A stretch of 64,000 bases of DNA from Bin18 sp965242795 (GTDB lineage Bacteria; Desulfobacterota; Binatia; Bin18): positions 3,162,001 to 3,226,000 of the forward strand of contig OZ251505.1 in NCBI GenBank assembly GCA_965242795.1, in the 5' to 3' direction. This document shows positions 17,075-26,120 of this stretch, piece after piece. Each line of letters starts with the position of its first letter. The stretch's first letter is position 1. Position numbers and translations under genes: made by a program. The notes under the pieces were generated by a model. That model did not search any database. It was not told the DNA's origin and saw only the letters and a list, made by a program, of their open reading frames with translations.

Positions 17075-17158
17075 ATGCCGATTTATGAGATAGTGCCGTA
17101 TTTTTCTTCGGAGAGCGTGAGCCGCCGCTCAAAACGAATGGGCGTCAAGCTCCGATAG
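17075..17158 (+). CDS. Tiny ORF opening like an FmdB zinc-ribbon protein
   Basis: A 27-codon frame beginning MPIYEIVPYF, preceded by a good GGAGGA at 17065-17070. FmdB-family zinc ribbons start MPIYEY but continue with CxxC pairs, which are missing here. It may be a remnant whose body was lost, or chance. It follows mcd by 15 bases. Confidence 0.2.
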   Translation: MPIYEIVPYFSSESVSRRSKRMGVKLR

Positions 17159-17193
17159 TCTGTCAGTGCGGCTTCAATGCCGCCGCAGGTTGC

Positions 17194-17260
17194 GTAGGGG
17201 CAGGCCCCTGTGGCCTGCCCTTCCTCCCACCCCAGGGCAACCACGGGGGGTTGCCCCTAC
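17194..17260. repeat. Double palindrome of the GTAGGGGCA family
   Basis: GTAGGGGCAGGCCCCTGTGG pairs with GGCCTGCCC, and a second arm set AGGGCAACCACGG/GGGTTGCCCCTAC closes the element. It shares outer ends with the GATHASP palindromes but has different centres. A sister copy is at 50460-50540. It could terminate the converging mcd and mch transcripts. Confidence 0.75.
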
Positions 17261-17326
17261 ATCTAATGTTCGCCGAGTGAGAACCCTCAAACCCACACTT
17301 CCTACGACGTTCTCTCAGGGGAGACT

Positions 17327-18388
17327 TCAGGCGTAATGGCTGCGCCGCTTCACGGCCAACTCGCGTTCGAGATAAAAAACATCCGTCTTTTGCGGGTCGC
17401 CTGCCGAAGCCGGGCTCCACTTGTGGCCGCGTAAGACCGTCTCGACGACGCCGAGGTCGGGGCGGTTCGGATAGTCGCGTGTGCCGCTGATCTCGGTCTC
17501 GGCGAAGACCGTGTCGCCGACGAAGACCGGCCCGGTGTGGCGTCCGGTCGCGTAACGCACGTCGCCGAGCGCGTTGTCGCCTACGTCCGGGCACGACAGG
17601 CCCAGACACAGGTTGAACGGAATGCCGCCGTACACGATCAGTTGGCCGCCGATGTAACGCTCGGGCCGTAAGTCGATCCGGTGCTGGTTGGAGTGCACCT
17701 GCGCCGTATTGTCCAACATCGCCGTCCATTCCATGTGCGCGTCGGTCACGGTGCGGCCCCGCGAGTGCTCGAACACGTCACCGGCGCGGAAATCCTCGAA
17801 ATAGGTGTCGGCGTCGGTCAAGTGGGCGGACTCTGCGTAAGCAGGGCGGTCGCGGTATTCCGGTAGCCACAACTCGCAATCGACCTGCGGAACGTCGGAC
17901 GTTTCCGCGGCTTCGACCGATGCGTCCGGGTCGTGCTTCCAGATTTGGACCTTGCGTTGCAGGGTCAAGACGGGCGCGCCGTCCTGGTTGCGGCCCGTGG
18001 TCTGGACGTGCACGACCCCGCGGTCCCGGTCGCGCGAGGAGGGTTTTATTCCCAAAACCATCGTCTCGACCTGAATGGTATCGCCGGCGTACACCGGCGT
18101 GCCGAACCGCATGTCGCGGTATTCGAGGTTCGCCCGTGCGTTCTCCGACACGTCCTCTACGCTCTGGCTGAAGACGACGTTCATCACCAAGCCGGGCGGC
18201 GCGATCATGTCGCGGTAGCCGTAGCGACGCGCGTAGTGCCGATTCTTGGAGAGCGGGTTGGTCGTCATGCCGAACTCGGTGAACGCGTTCAGCAGCCCCT
18301 CGGTGATGGTCTTGCCGACCTTGTGCCGGAAGACCTGCCCGACGCGGAAGTCTTCGAGAAAATTGCCGCGCTTCTTGTGGATACGCAT
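17327..18388 (-). CDS. mch: Mesaconyl-CoA hydratase
   Basis: A 353-residue protein with two MaoC-type hot-dog domains that hydrates mesaconyl-C1-CoA to beta-methylmalyl-CoA, the substrate of Mcl1. The first domain spans about 10-150 (FLEDFRVGQVFRHKVGKTIT), the second about 190-350 (YFEDFRAGDVFEHSRGRTVT). Each carries the DxxxH-like hydratase region (DNTAQVHSNQHRID in the second). The start MRIHKKRGNF follows GGAGGCG at the right distance; a start seven codons upstream lacks one. It is convergent with mcd and completes four consecutive pathway steps. Confidence 0.92.
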   Translation of the reverse strand: MRIHKKRGNFLEDFRVGQVFRHKVGKTITEGLLNAFTEFGMTTNPLSKNRHYARRYGYRDMIAPPGLVMNVVFSQSVEDVSENARANLEYRDMRFGTPVYAGDTIQVETMVLGIKPSSRDRDRGVVHVQTTGRNQDGAPVLTLQRKVQIWKHDPDASVEAAETSDVPQVDCELWLPEYRDRPAYAESAHLTDADTYFEDFRAGDVFEHSRGRTVTDAHMEWTAMLDNTAQVHSNQHRIDLRPERYIGGQLIVYGGIPFNLCLGLSCPDVGDNALGDVRYATGRHTGPVFVGDTVFAETEISGTRDYPNRPDLGVVETVLRGHKWSPASAGDPQKTDVFYLERELAVKRRSHYA

Positions 18389-18589
18389 GGACACGCCTCC
18401 GGGCGTCATCGGAATTTTTCGGGAAAGAGAGATAGGACGGGAAGGAGCCTTCGAGGATGGAGGACGTACCAGACGATACCGGGGTCCGTTTCGACAGGCT
18501 CGACGGGCTGGACCCTGAGCTTGTCGAAGGGTCGGGGCGATCTGCCTACCCGGTTCCTCTCATCCGTCTTGCTCGTTCTTCCGCTCCGC

Positions 18590-19273
18590 CTAGCGCAGCG
18601 CGGCCAGGAACTCCTGTCGGCCTTGCGCGCTGAGGTGCAGATACATGTTGTGACGTTTCTGCGAACCGAGCGTGTCGCTGGACTGCGCGGCGTAGTCGTG
18701 GCCGGGATACAGCACGGTGTCGTCCGCCAAGCGAGCCAAGGTGCGCAGGCTGGCGTACATGTCCTCCGGGTTGCTGCCCGGCAGATCGACGCGGCCGCAC
18801 GAGTTGATGAACAGCGTATCGCCGGCGACCAGCTTGTTCTCGATCAGAAAGCACTGCGAGCCCGGCGTGTGGCCGGGAGTATGAATGAATCTGATGCGCA
18901 CGTTGCCCACGTCGGTCGTGTCGCCGCCGGCGACCGTGACCACGTCCGAATCGGACAAGCCTACCAAGCGGCCGAGGAACTCCGCCTCGGCGCGGTGGAT
19001 ATAGACCTTGGCCTGCACCCGCTCCAGCAATTCGACGACGCCGGGGATGTGGGTGCCGAACAGGTCACCGCCGAGATGGTCCTGGTGGTAATGGGTGACG
19101 AGTGCCTGCGTGATCGTGAAGCCGTCGCGCTGCGCGGTCTCGACGATGTTCGGGATGTCCCAGGCGGCATCCACGACCGCGGTTTCGCGCGTGGCCGTAT
19201 CCCCGATCAAATAGGCGAAATTCTGCATCGGGCCGACTTGCACCTGTTTGAAATACAGCGCCGTGTCGGCCAT
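18590..19273 (-). CDS. MBL-fold hydrolase (glyoxalase II / ETHE1-like)
   Basis: A 227-residue metallo-beta-lactamase-fold protein. The metal motif is THYHQDHLGGD (H61, H63, D65, H66), followed by HTPGHTPGSQ, GDTLF and the C-terminal PGHDY. These fit hydroxyacylglutathione hydrolase or persulfide dioxygenase-like proteins; I cannot choose between thioester hydrolysis and sulfur oxidation. It starts 10 bases after the cobalamin adenosyltransferase, making it the third gene of the pckG operon. Confidence 0.88.
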   Translation of the reverse strand: MADTALYFKQVQVGPMQNFAYLIGDTATRETAVVDAAWDIPNIVETAQRDGFTITQALVTHYHQDHLGGDLFGTHIPGVVELLERVQAKVYIHRAEAEFLGRLVGLSDSDVVTVAGGDTTDVGNVRIRFIHTPGHTPGSQCFLIENKLVAGDTLFINSCGRVDLPGSNPEDMYASLRTLARLADDTVLYPGHDYAAQSSDTLGSQKRHNMYLHLSAQGRQEFLAALR

Positions 19274-19283
19274 CGGTCGCTCC

Positions 19284-19991
19284 TTATCTCCCTGGATTGT
19301 TCCGGGAACGCGGTACCGCGGTCCGGTGCGTGCCGGTCTTCTCGGCAGCCGTCTTTTTGGCGCGCGACCGTTTCGATGCCGCGGCGGCTTTGCGCTCGCC
19401 GGCACGCAGGCCGCGTTCCCAGAGATATTCGGGCTCGCCCAGCTTGCGGCTGACCCAGCGCGACAGCACGAACAGCAGGTCGCTGAGGCGGTTGACGTAG
19501 CGCAGCGCCCACGTGCCGATCTCCTCTTGGCGCGACAGGCGCAGGATGTCGCGTTCGGCGCGCCGGCAGACCGTGCGGGCTTGGTGCAGGAAGCCGCCGA
19601 CCTTGCCGCCGCCCGGCAGAATGAACGAGTCGAGCGGTTCGAGATCGGCTTGGCAGGTGTCGATCAGCCGTTCGAGGCGTTTCACCTCGCGCGGCCCGAC
19701 GCGGAACATCCCCTCGTACGACACGTCCGGCGGGGTGGCGAGTTCGCTGCCCAGGTCGAAGAGTTCGTTCTGGAGTTGCCGGAAAATCTTGTCGAGTCGC
19801 TTGGCCGCGGAGGACGTGGAGACGAGGTCGGCGTTGAAGACGCGCGCCAGCCCGATCACCGAGTTGAGTTCGTCTATGGTGCCGTAGGCTTCGATGCGGG
19901 CGGCGTCCTTGGCGACCGGGGTGCCGCCCACCAGCCGGGTCGAGCCGGAGTCGCCGGTCCGCGTATAGACCTTAGTGATCCTGATCGCCAT
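19284..19991 (-). CDS. PduO-type cob(I)alamin adenosyltransferase
   Basis: A 235-residue ATP:corrinoid adenosyltransferase making coenzyme B12, the cofactor of Ecm. Diagnostic motifs are KVYTRTGDSGSTRLVGG at the N-terminus (ATP site), YGTIDELNS, ILPGGGKVGGFLHQARTVCRRAER (catalytic region) and YVNRLSDLLFVLSR. The last 35 residues are a basic, Ala/Lys-rich tail unlike the core. It lies between pckG (46 bases upstream) and the MBL hydrolase. Confidence 0.93.
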   Translation of the reverse strand: MAIRITKVYTRTGDSGSTRLVGGTPVAKDAARIEAYGTIDELNSVIGLARVFNADLVSTSSAAKRLDKIFRQLQNELFDLGSELATPPDVSYEGMFRVGPREVKRLERLIDTCQADLEPLDSFILPGGGKVGGFLHQARTVCRRAERDILRLSRQEEIGTWALRYVNRLSDLLFVLSRWVSRKLGEPEYLWERGLRAGERKAAAASKRSRAKKTAAEKTGTHRTAVPRSRNNPGR

Positions 19992-20037
19992 GCTCGTGGG
20001 CGGGTGCCCCGCGGGTCCGTGGGCGAACGCCGCGTGT

Positions 20038-21789
20038 CTATGCCCGGACGCGGAGCCGTTTTTCGAGGGCGGCGTTTTCCTGCCAGAGGGCCTGCGGCAG
20101 CCGGTCGCCGAACTGCTGGAAGAATTCGCGCTGCCCTTGCGCGGCGTTGCACCAGCCCGGCCCGTCCACGCTGAGGAGTTCGTCCATGACCGGCCGCGAG
20201 ACGTCGATGCCCGTGGTGTCGATGTCCTGGGCGTGCGGGATGAAACCGATCTCGGTTTCGCGCGCCTCGGCTTCGCCGTGCACGCGCGCAATGACCCAGC
20301 GCAGGACGCGCAGGTTCTCGCCGAAGCCGGGCCACAGGAACTTGCCGTCCGCATTCCGGCGGAACCAGTTGACGCGAAAGACGTCGGGCGGATTGGCAAT
20401 CTGCTTGCCCATCGCCAGCCAGTGCCCGAAATAGTCGCCCATGTTGTAGCCGCAGAAGGGTAGCATCGCCATTGGGTCGCGGCGCAGCACGCCGACCTTG
20501 CCGGTCGCCGCGGCCGTGGTCTCCGAGGCCATCGTCGTGCCGAGCGACACGCCGTGCTGCCAGTCGAACGACTGATAGACGAGCGGAATCAGGCGGGCAC
20601 GGCGTCCGCCGAACAGGATCGCGGAGATCGGCACGCCCTGCGGCGCTTCCCATTCCGGCGACATGGCCGGGCACTGCCGGGCCGGGGTGGTGAACCGCGA
20701 GTTTGGGTGGGCCGCCTTGCCCTCGGATTTCGGCGTCCACGGCTGGCCCTTCCAGTCGGTCGCCTCCGCCGGCGGCCGCCCGTCCATTCCCTCCCAGTAC
20801 GGCATGCCGTCCGGGGTCAGGCCCACGTTGGTGAAGATCGAGTTCCGCGAGACCGTGGCCATCACGTTCGGATTGGTGTGCGAGTTCGTGCCGGGCGCCA
20901 CGCCGAAGAAGCCGGCTTCGGGATTGATCGCCCACAGCCGGCCGTCGGGACCGGGGTGCATCCAGGCGATGTCGTCGCCCACCGTCCAGACCTTGTAGCC
21001 CTTCTGACTCTCCGGCGGGATGAGCATGGCGAGATTGGTCTTGCCGCAGGCACTCGGGAACGCCGCGGCAATGTAGGTGACGCGCCCGTTCGGCTCCTCG
21101 ATGCCGATGACCAGCATGTGTTCGGCCAGCCAACCTTCCTCACGGGCCATGTAGCTGCCCAACCGCAGGGCGAAACACTTCTTGCCCAGCAGGGCGTTTC
21201 CGCCGTAGCCCGATCCGATCGACCAGATCGCGCGTTCTTCCGGGAAGTGCATGATGAAGCGGCGGTCCGGGCTCAGGTCGCCGAGGGAATGCAGCCCCTG
21301 GACGTAGTTGGCCGACGAGCCCAGCCGGTCCAGCGCGACGCGGCCCATGCGCGTCATGATCCGCATGTTGGCGGCCACGTACGGGCTGTCGGTGATCTCG
21401 ACGCCGACTTGGCTGTACGGCGAGCCGACCGGCCCCATGATGTAGGGCACGACGTACAGGGTGCGGCCCTTCATCGAGCCCTCGAACAACGCGCCGACTT
21501 TCTCCTTGGCCTCGGCCGGGGGCATCCAATTGTTGTTGGGGCCGGCGTCTTTTTCCTGCTGTGTGCAGACGAAAGTGAGGTGTTCGGTGCGCGCGACGTC
21601 TTTCGGGTCGCTGCGGTGGAGGTAGCAGTTGGGGTACTGGTCCTGGTTCAGCGCAATCAGGGTGCCGTCGTCGAGCATGTCCCGAATCAGCCGCTGATTC
21701 TCTTCTTCCGAACCGTCACACCAATGAATGCGCTGGGGATGGGTATGCTGGGCCGTCTTTTCGACCCAGTCTTCGAGCGGAGTCGGCAT
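20038..21789 (-). CDS. pckG: Phosphoenolpyruvate carboxykinase (GTP)
   Basis: A 583-residue GTP-dependent PEPCK converting oxaloacetate to PEP. Motifs include the P-loop with the reactive cysteine, FPSACGKTNLAML, then GDDIAWM (metal), the nucleotide-specific FGGRRARLIPLVYQS, and FCGYNMGDYFGHW. The start MPTPLEDW follows AAGGAGAT at good spacing; 42 upstream in-frame codons have no family similarity. It would drain C4 acids produced from the ethylmalonyl-CoA pathway toward sugars. First gene of a three-gene minus-strand operon. Confidence 0.96.
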   Translation of the reverse strand: MPTPLEDWVEKTAQHTHPQRIHWCDGSEEENQRLIRDMLDDGTLIALNQDQYPNCYLHRSDPKDVARTEHLTFVCTQQEKDAGPNNNWMPPAEAKEKVGALFEGSMKGRTLYVVPYIMGPVGSPYSQVGVEITDSPYVAANMRIMTRMGRVALDRLGSSANYVQGLHSLGDLSPDRRFIMHFPEERAIWSIGSGYGGNALLGKKCFALRLGSYMAREEGWLAEHMLVIGIEEPNGRVTYIAAAFPSACGKTNLAMLIPPESQKGYKVWTVGDDIAWMHPGPDGRLWAINPEAGFFGVAPGTNSHTNPNVMATVSRNSIFTNVGLTPDGMPYWEGMDGRPPAEATDWKGQPWTPKSEGKAAHPNSRFTTPARQCPAMSPEWEAPQGVPISAILFGGRRARLIPLVYQSFDWQHGVSLGTTMASETTAAATGKVGVLRRDPMAMLPFCGYNMGDYFGHWLAMGKQIANPPDVFRVNWFRRNADGKFLWPGFGENLRVLRWVIARVHGEAEARETEIGFIPHAQDIDTTGIDVSRPVMDELLSVDGPGWCNAAQGQREFFQQFGDRLPQALWQENAALEKRLRVRA

Positions 21790-22190
21790 GGAAAGGTGAT
21801 CTCCTTGGATGGGGTGGGAACTAATGCGTATCGGCACGCATGATAAGGCCGGTTCATATCCGCCGTCCGGCAGAGCGTCAATTGACCCGCGGGCAGACGG
21901 CGCATTTTTCAACATAGAGTGTCCGCCGGACTGCGTCCAGTTGGGCCGCAGCTCGGGAGCGTGTCGGTTCGGAATTCAGCCGGTCGGAGCAGCCCTATCC
22001 GGCATTCCTGTGCAAAAGGAGTTCGGATGGATTCGTGCCTTCGTCGGACCCCTCACCCCCGGCCCGTAGCGGCGAATCGACCAAAGAAAAGAATTGCAAC
22101 CTGAGATATGAGCCGGGAGGACGACGCCCCGGGGCGCGGGAAACGAACCGCGGGCCGTAGATGGAAATTTGGGGCGCCCGGGCCGCCGCA
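21790..22190. other. Intergenic region upstream of pckG
   Basis: About 400 bases without a supported gene, lying between pckG and the stop codon of the PAS regulator. The pckG promoter should be here but I see no clear -35/-10 pair. A short dispersed-looking segment at about 22000-22040 (CATTCCTGTGCAAAAGGAGT) is unlike coding sequence. Confidence 0.5.
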
Positions 22191-23672
22191 TTAGGAAGCG
22201 GCGGCGGACGGCCTGCACAGACCGAGGATCGTTTCTTTGAGCCGGTCGGGATCGACGGGCTTCTTGAACAGCACGTTCTCCAAACCTTCCAGGCGGCTGC
22301 GTTTGATGACGTGGTCCTTGTCGTAGAAATACGCCGTCATCAACACGACGGGCAGGTCGGGGTAACGCTCCTTGGCTTCCATGTACAGGTCGTAGCCGTC
22401 CAGGTCGGGCATGACGACGTCGCTCAGCACCATGTCGAAGGGATGCGGCTCCAACGCGCCGCGGTCGAGAACCTTCAGCGCTTCGAGGCCGTTGGTGGCG
22501 ACTTCGACCGCGCCGCCCTCTTCGGTCAGCAGGTCGCGCAGCGAGTAGCACACGCCGAGATCGTCATCGACGACCAGCAAACGCAGGCCGGCCAGCGCCC
22601 GGGTCGCCGGCCGCGCCCCGACCGGACCCTCGGCAACGATGTCGTCCCGCCCCAGGTCGGCCATGCGCGAGCCATGCAGATATTCGGTCGTGTCGTAGCG
22701 GCCGCCGTGGGCCATGTCGTCGATGCGCGAGACGATGCCGCGGATCTTGGCCAGCTCGCGCTGGATGGACTCCACCCGCTCTTCCTGGACGACGTACTCC
22801 TCGTCGGAAAAGCTCTGGGCCATGTGTCTGGCCAGGACGTCCAAGTTGTTGAAGATCACCTCGAGCGGGTTGTTGATCCGATGCCCCAGGCCGACCGCCA
22901 ACTCGCCCAGCGTCGCCAGCCGGTCCCGCCGGCGAATCTCGCGCAGATCCTTCAGAAACCCGATCGAGCCGGACTCGTGCCCGGCGTCGTCGTAGATGAT
23001 GGACGCCGAAATCGCGGCCGGGATCTGCTCCCCGCTCTTGGTGACCAGCGTCGTCTCGAAGTTCTTGACCTTGCCCTTCTCGCCGACCTCCTCGCTGCGC
23101 ATCGCGTCCATCACGCGCCGCGCCTCGGCCAAGCTGGGATACACCGACGTCCACACCCGCGTGCCGTGGACCTCCTGCGACGTGTAGCCCAAGGTCTCGT
23201 GCGCCCCGTCGTTGTAGAAGATGACTTGGCCCTTCTGATCCAGGGCGATCACGATGTCGAGCGAATTTTCCAGCAGGCGCTCGAAATAGCCGGGCGGCAG
23301 GCGGATCTCGCGCAGGTCGCGGTTGAACCCGATGGAGCCGACTTCGGCGCCGTGCTCGTCATAGATGACCGACCCGGAGAACAGGACCGGAATATGCTCG
23401 CCGTTCTTGGCGACCAGCGTCGTCTCGAAGTTCTTGACCTTGCCCTTCTCGCCGATCTCCTCACTGCGCATCGCGTCCATCACGCGCCGCGCCTCGGCCA
23501 AGCTGGGATACACCGACAGGCGTTTGCCGCGCACTTCCTCGGGCGTATAGCCCAGGGTCTTGCTCGCCCCGTCGTTGTAAAAGATGATCTGGCCGCGATG
23601 GTCGGCGGCGATGACGATGTCGAGCGAACTTTCCAGCAGCCGTTCGAAAGAAGCGGGGGGGAGCTTGAACAT
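22191..23672 (-). CDS. PAS-PAS-DHp-receiver regulator lacking an ATPase domain
   Basis: A 493-residue signalling protein. Two PAS domains (about 8-125 and 131-250) are followed by a HisKA-like dimerisation helix whose H-box is GLGHRINNPLEVIFNN (His near 265). A receiver domain follows from about 370 to 490, with VVDDD, the phosphoacceptor in VLSDVVMP, the Thr in LMTAY and the Lys in FKKPV. No HATPase_c domain (N, G1, G2 boxes) is present, so it cannot autophosphorylate alone. The usual Glu after the H-box His is Arg. The start MFKLPP is used because earlier codons show no PAS similarity. The two PAS copies are nearly identical at DNA level in places. Confidence 0.85.
   Translation of the reverse strand: MFKLPPASFERLLESSLDIVIAADHRGQIIFYNDGASKTLGYTPEEVRGKRLSVYPSLAEARRVMDAMRSEEIGEKGKVKNFETTLVAKNGEHIPVLFSGSVIYDEHGAEVGSIGFNRDLREIRLPPGYFERLLENSLDIVIALDQKGQVIFYNDGAHETLGYTSQEVHGTRVWTSVYPSLAEARRVMDAMRSEEVGEKGKVKNFETTLVTKSGEQIPAAISASIIYDDAGHESGSIGFLKDLREIRRRDRLATLGELAVGLGHRINNPLEVIFNNLDVLARHMAQSFSDEEYVVQEERVESIQRELAKIRGIVSRIDDMAHGGRYDTTEYLHGSRMADLGRDDIVAEGPVGARPATRALAGLRLLVVDDDLGVCYSLRDLLTEEGGAVEVATNGLEALKVLDRGALEPHPFDMVLSDVVMPDLDGYDLYMEAKERYPDLPVVLMTAYFYDKDHVIKRSRLEGLENVLFKKPVDPDRLKETILGLCRPSAAAS
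23043..23148. repeat. Near-identical PAS DNA duplication, copy 1 (partner 23412-23517)
   Basis: This 106-base segment matches 23412-23517 with only two differences. The offset of 369 bases equals 123 codons, one PAS unit. It marks a recent tandem duplication or ongoing gene conversion within the regulator. Confidence 0.9.
23412..23517. repeat. Near-identical PAS DNA duplication, copy 2
   Basis: Partner of 23043-23148. It encodes the end of the first PAS domain (LSVYPSLAEARRVMDAMRSE, then the EKGKVKNFETTLV strand). The rest of the two PAS copies is more diverged. Confidence 0.9.
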
Positions 23673-23763
23673 GGAAGACCGCTCACCGGTTCGGAGTGCA
23701 CCGCGGAGCCCGTGGTGTTCCGCACACCGTCCACGAGTCTGGTTCAAATGCACGGATACCGAA

Positions 23764-24222
23764 ATGTTAGGCCGCGCTTTTCGTAATCGTCAAGCCCGGC
23801 CCGCGGTCGTGGTGCTGGTCGGCATGCTGCTGACCGGCGGTCTGCACGGCTGTTACTGGCTCAAGTACGAAAAACTCATGCGCACGCACGTGGAACTCAT
23901 GCTGTCCCTGTCCGAGAAGCTGACGCGCCGGATCGAAGCGTCTGCAACGGCGTCGGATGCCGGGGCGTTCTCGCCGGCCATGATGAACGAGTTCTTCTAT
24001 CCGCTGGAACGGGCGCGCGATTTCATCCGCATCGTAGCGCCGCGCTACGCGGAGCGGGACTCGCTGGCCGCGTTTACGCAGATGCTGGAGCACTACGAAC
24101 GTGTGGTGCGGGAGGCCGACCGGTTGCGCGTCCAACCCGGTCGCCTCGACGATTTTCGCCGCTTTACGCAAGCCTTCCGCGACCAGGCGGCCCGCGTCGA
24201 GACCGCGCTGGCATCGGAGTAG
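23764..24222 (+). CDS. Predicted lipoprotein or membrane-anchored small protein
   Basis: A 152-residue protein I do not recognise. A basic N-terminus is followed by a hydrophobic stretch ending in a possible lipobox (LLTGGLHGC, Cys near residue 31). The rest is helical and charged, with KLTRRIEASATAS and FTQAFRDQAARVETAL. It is divergent from the PAS regulator, with starts 91 bases apart, so they may share regulation. No enzyme motif is visible. Confidence 0.65.
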   Translation: MLGRAFRNRQARPAVVVLVGMLLTGGLHGCYWLKYEKLMRTHVELMLSLSEKLTRRIEASATASDAGAFSPAMMNEFFYPLERARDFIRIVAPRYAERDSLAAFTQMLEHYERVVREADRLRVQPGRLDDFRRFTQAFRDQAARVETALASE

Positions 24223-24350
24223 AGGCAACGGTTCTCCCTCCGGCGACAGCCCAATCCGGGAGAAGTGACGTACCACGTGATCCGGGGGGCCGCTTCGACA
24301 CCCTTCGACCTTTCGACAAGCTCAAGGCACCGCAGGTTCAGGGACCGAGC

Positions 24351-24875
24351 TCAACGGGCTTGTTCTCGAGCCGCGCCGGTGGGTGGCAGAAGCAGGACGC
24401 GCTTGTCGTCGGTCAGCCCGGCCAGCAGTTCGGCCATCGTCGAACCGAGTCGGGGGTGACGGACCTGCGGAGCGAGTTCGCACAGTGGCTGCAGGACGAA
24501 GCGCCGGCGGTGCATCTCCGGGTGCGGAATCTCGAGATGCTTTTCGTCCACGATGCGGGTATCGAAGAGCAGGATGTCCAGGTCGATCGTACGCGACGCC
24601 CATTTTTTGGTCCCCGGCGTACGTTTGCGTCCCAGGTCCGCCTCGATCTTCTGCAGCCGGGTCAGCAACGCGGTCGGGTCGAAATCGGTGGCGAGTTCGA
24701 CGACGCCGTTGAGATACCAGCGCTGCGCGTCGCCCAGCGGCTCGCTCTCGTACAACGACGACCTGCGCGCAATCATCGTGGCAGGGAGGGCGGCCATCAG
24801 GTTCAGGGCTTGGCGGTAGTAGGCGTGACGGTCGCCGAGATTCGATCCGACGCCGACATAGACCCGGCTGAACAT
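24351..24875 (-). CDS. folK: 6-hydroxymethyl-7,8-dihydropterin pyrophosphokinase
   Basis: A 174-residue folate-pathway kinase transferring pyrophosphate from ATP to hydroxymethyl-dihydropterin. It opens with the family signature VYVGVGSNLGDR, continues with SSLYESEPLG and YLNGVVEL, and has the metal/ATP motif WASRTIDLDILLFD followed by IPHPEMHRRRFVLQPLCEL. It begins 3 bases after lhgO and is translationally coupled to it. The 24223-24350 interval downstream carries a dispersed TTCGACAAGCTCA repeat. Confidence 0.95.
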   Translation of the reverse strand: MFSRVYVGVGSNLGDRHAYYRQALNLMAALPATMIARRSSLYESEPLGDAQRWYLNGVVELATDFDPTALLTRLQKIEADLGRKRTPGTKKWASRTIDLDILLFDTRIVDEKHLEIPHPEMHRRRFVLQPLCELAPQVRHPRLGSTMAELLAGLTDDKRVLLLPPTGAAREQAR

Positions 24876-24878
24876 CGC

Positions 24879-26120
24879 TCAAACCCGTCCATCGTCAGGA
24901 GACCGACGACCGGTCCAGGAAAAGGCGGCCGCTGCGCGACTCACGATCTGTCGTCCGATGGCCAGCGACGCGGTCGCCCCCGGCGAAGGGGCGTTCAATA
25001 CGTGAATGGCGTGCGGTGAGTCCTGAATCACGAAGTCGTCCACCAGCGTGCCGGCCGCGGTGACCGCCTGCGCCCGCACGCCGCTGCCGCCGGGCAAGAG
25101 GTCCCGACCGTCGAGTTCGGGCAGCAGGCGCTGCAACGCACGCAAGAAGGCGGCCTTGCTGAGCGACCGATGTATCTCACCCAGGCCGGTCCGCCAGTAT
25201 TTGCGGGCGATGCGTTGGAAACCGGGAAAGCGTAGCGTCTCCCACACGTCGCGAGGCACCAGATCGCTCCACCGGTAGCCCTCGCGTGCAAACGCCAGCA
25301 CCGCGTTCGGCCCGGCCTCGGTTTCGCCGCCCAGGCCGCGCGTAAAGTGGACGCCCAGAAATGGAAAGGCCGGGTCCGGCACCGGATAAATCAGGTTCTT
25401 GACCAGAAAACGACGCTGCGGCGCGAGCGTGTAGTACTCGCCGCGGAACGGGACGATGCGCAGATCGGGCCGCGCCCCGGCCAAGCGGGCCAGCCGGTCG
25501 CACTGCAACCCGCCGCAGTTGATTAGTGCGCGCGTATGTACCGCGCCTTGCGACGTCTCCAACACCAGCCGCCCGTCGGAGGAAATGATGTCGCACACCC
25601 GATGCCCGCAGCGCACCTCGCCGCCCTCGGCGCGTACCAAGTCGGCATACGTCTCGGCCACCCGCACGTAATCGACGATGCCGGTCGCCGGTACGTGCAG
25701 GGCGCGCACGCCCGCGGCGTGGGGTTCGAGTTCGCGCAGCCGTTCGGGGCCGATCATTTCCAGCCCTTCGACCCCGTTGGCCGTGCCACGGCGATGGAGT
25801 TCCTCCAGCCGCGGCAATTCATCCTCCGACGTAGCCACGACGACCTTGCCGCAGCGTTCGTACGGAATGTCGTGCCGGTCGCAGAAGTCGGTCAACAGCT
25901 TGCCACCCCGCACGCACGTCTCGGCCTTGAGCGAGCCGGGCTTGTAATAAATGCCGGAGTGGATGACTCCGCTGTTGTGGCCGGTCTGATGCGCTGCCAG
26001 TCGCGGCTCTTTTTCGAGCACGCACAGGCGAATGCGGGGATACTGGCGGGTGATTTCCAGGGCGGTCGCCAAGCCGAGAATGCCACCGCCGATCACGCTG
26101 ACGTCATACTGGTCGGCCAT
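24879..26120 (-). CDS. lhgO: L-2-hydroxyglutarate oxidase/dehydrogenase
   Basis: A 413-residue FAD-dependent oxidoreductase of the LhgO/L2HGDH family, expected to oxidise L-2-hydroxyglutarate to 2-oxoglutarate with electrons to quinone. The FAD site is VIGGGILGLATALEI at the N-terminus. Family motifs include HQTGHNSGVIHSGIYYKPGS and PFRGEYYTL. The ATG at 26120 gives the normal length; an extension upstream has no similarity. The 26121-26433 gap upstream contains a dispersed GAGCCTGTCGAAAGG repeat near 26310. Confidence 0.92.
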   Translation of the reverse strand: MADQYDVSVIGGGILGLATALEITRQYPRIRLCVLEKEPRLAAHQTGHNSGVIHSGIYYKPGSLKAETCVRGGKLLTDFCDRHDIPYERCGKVVVATSEDELPRLEELHRRGTANGVEGLEMIGPERLRELEPHAAGVRALHVPATGIVDYVRVAETYADLVRAEGGEVRCGHRVCDIISSDGRLVLETSQGAVHTRALINCGGLQCDRLARLAGARPDLRIVPFRGEYYTLAPQRRFLVKNLIYPVPDPAFPFLGVHFTRGLGGETEAGPNAVLAFAREGYRWSDLVPRDVWETLRFPGFQRIARKYWRTGLGEIHRSLSKAAFLRALQRLLPELDGRDLLPGGSGVRAQAVTAAGTLVDDFVIQDSPHAIHVLNAPSPGATASLAIGRQIVSRAAAAFSWTGRRSPDDGRV

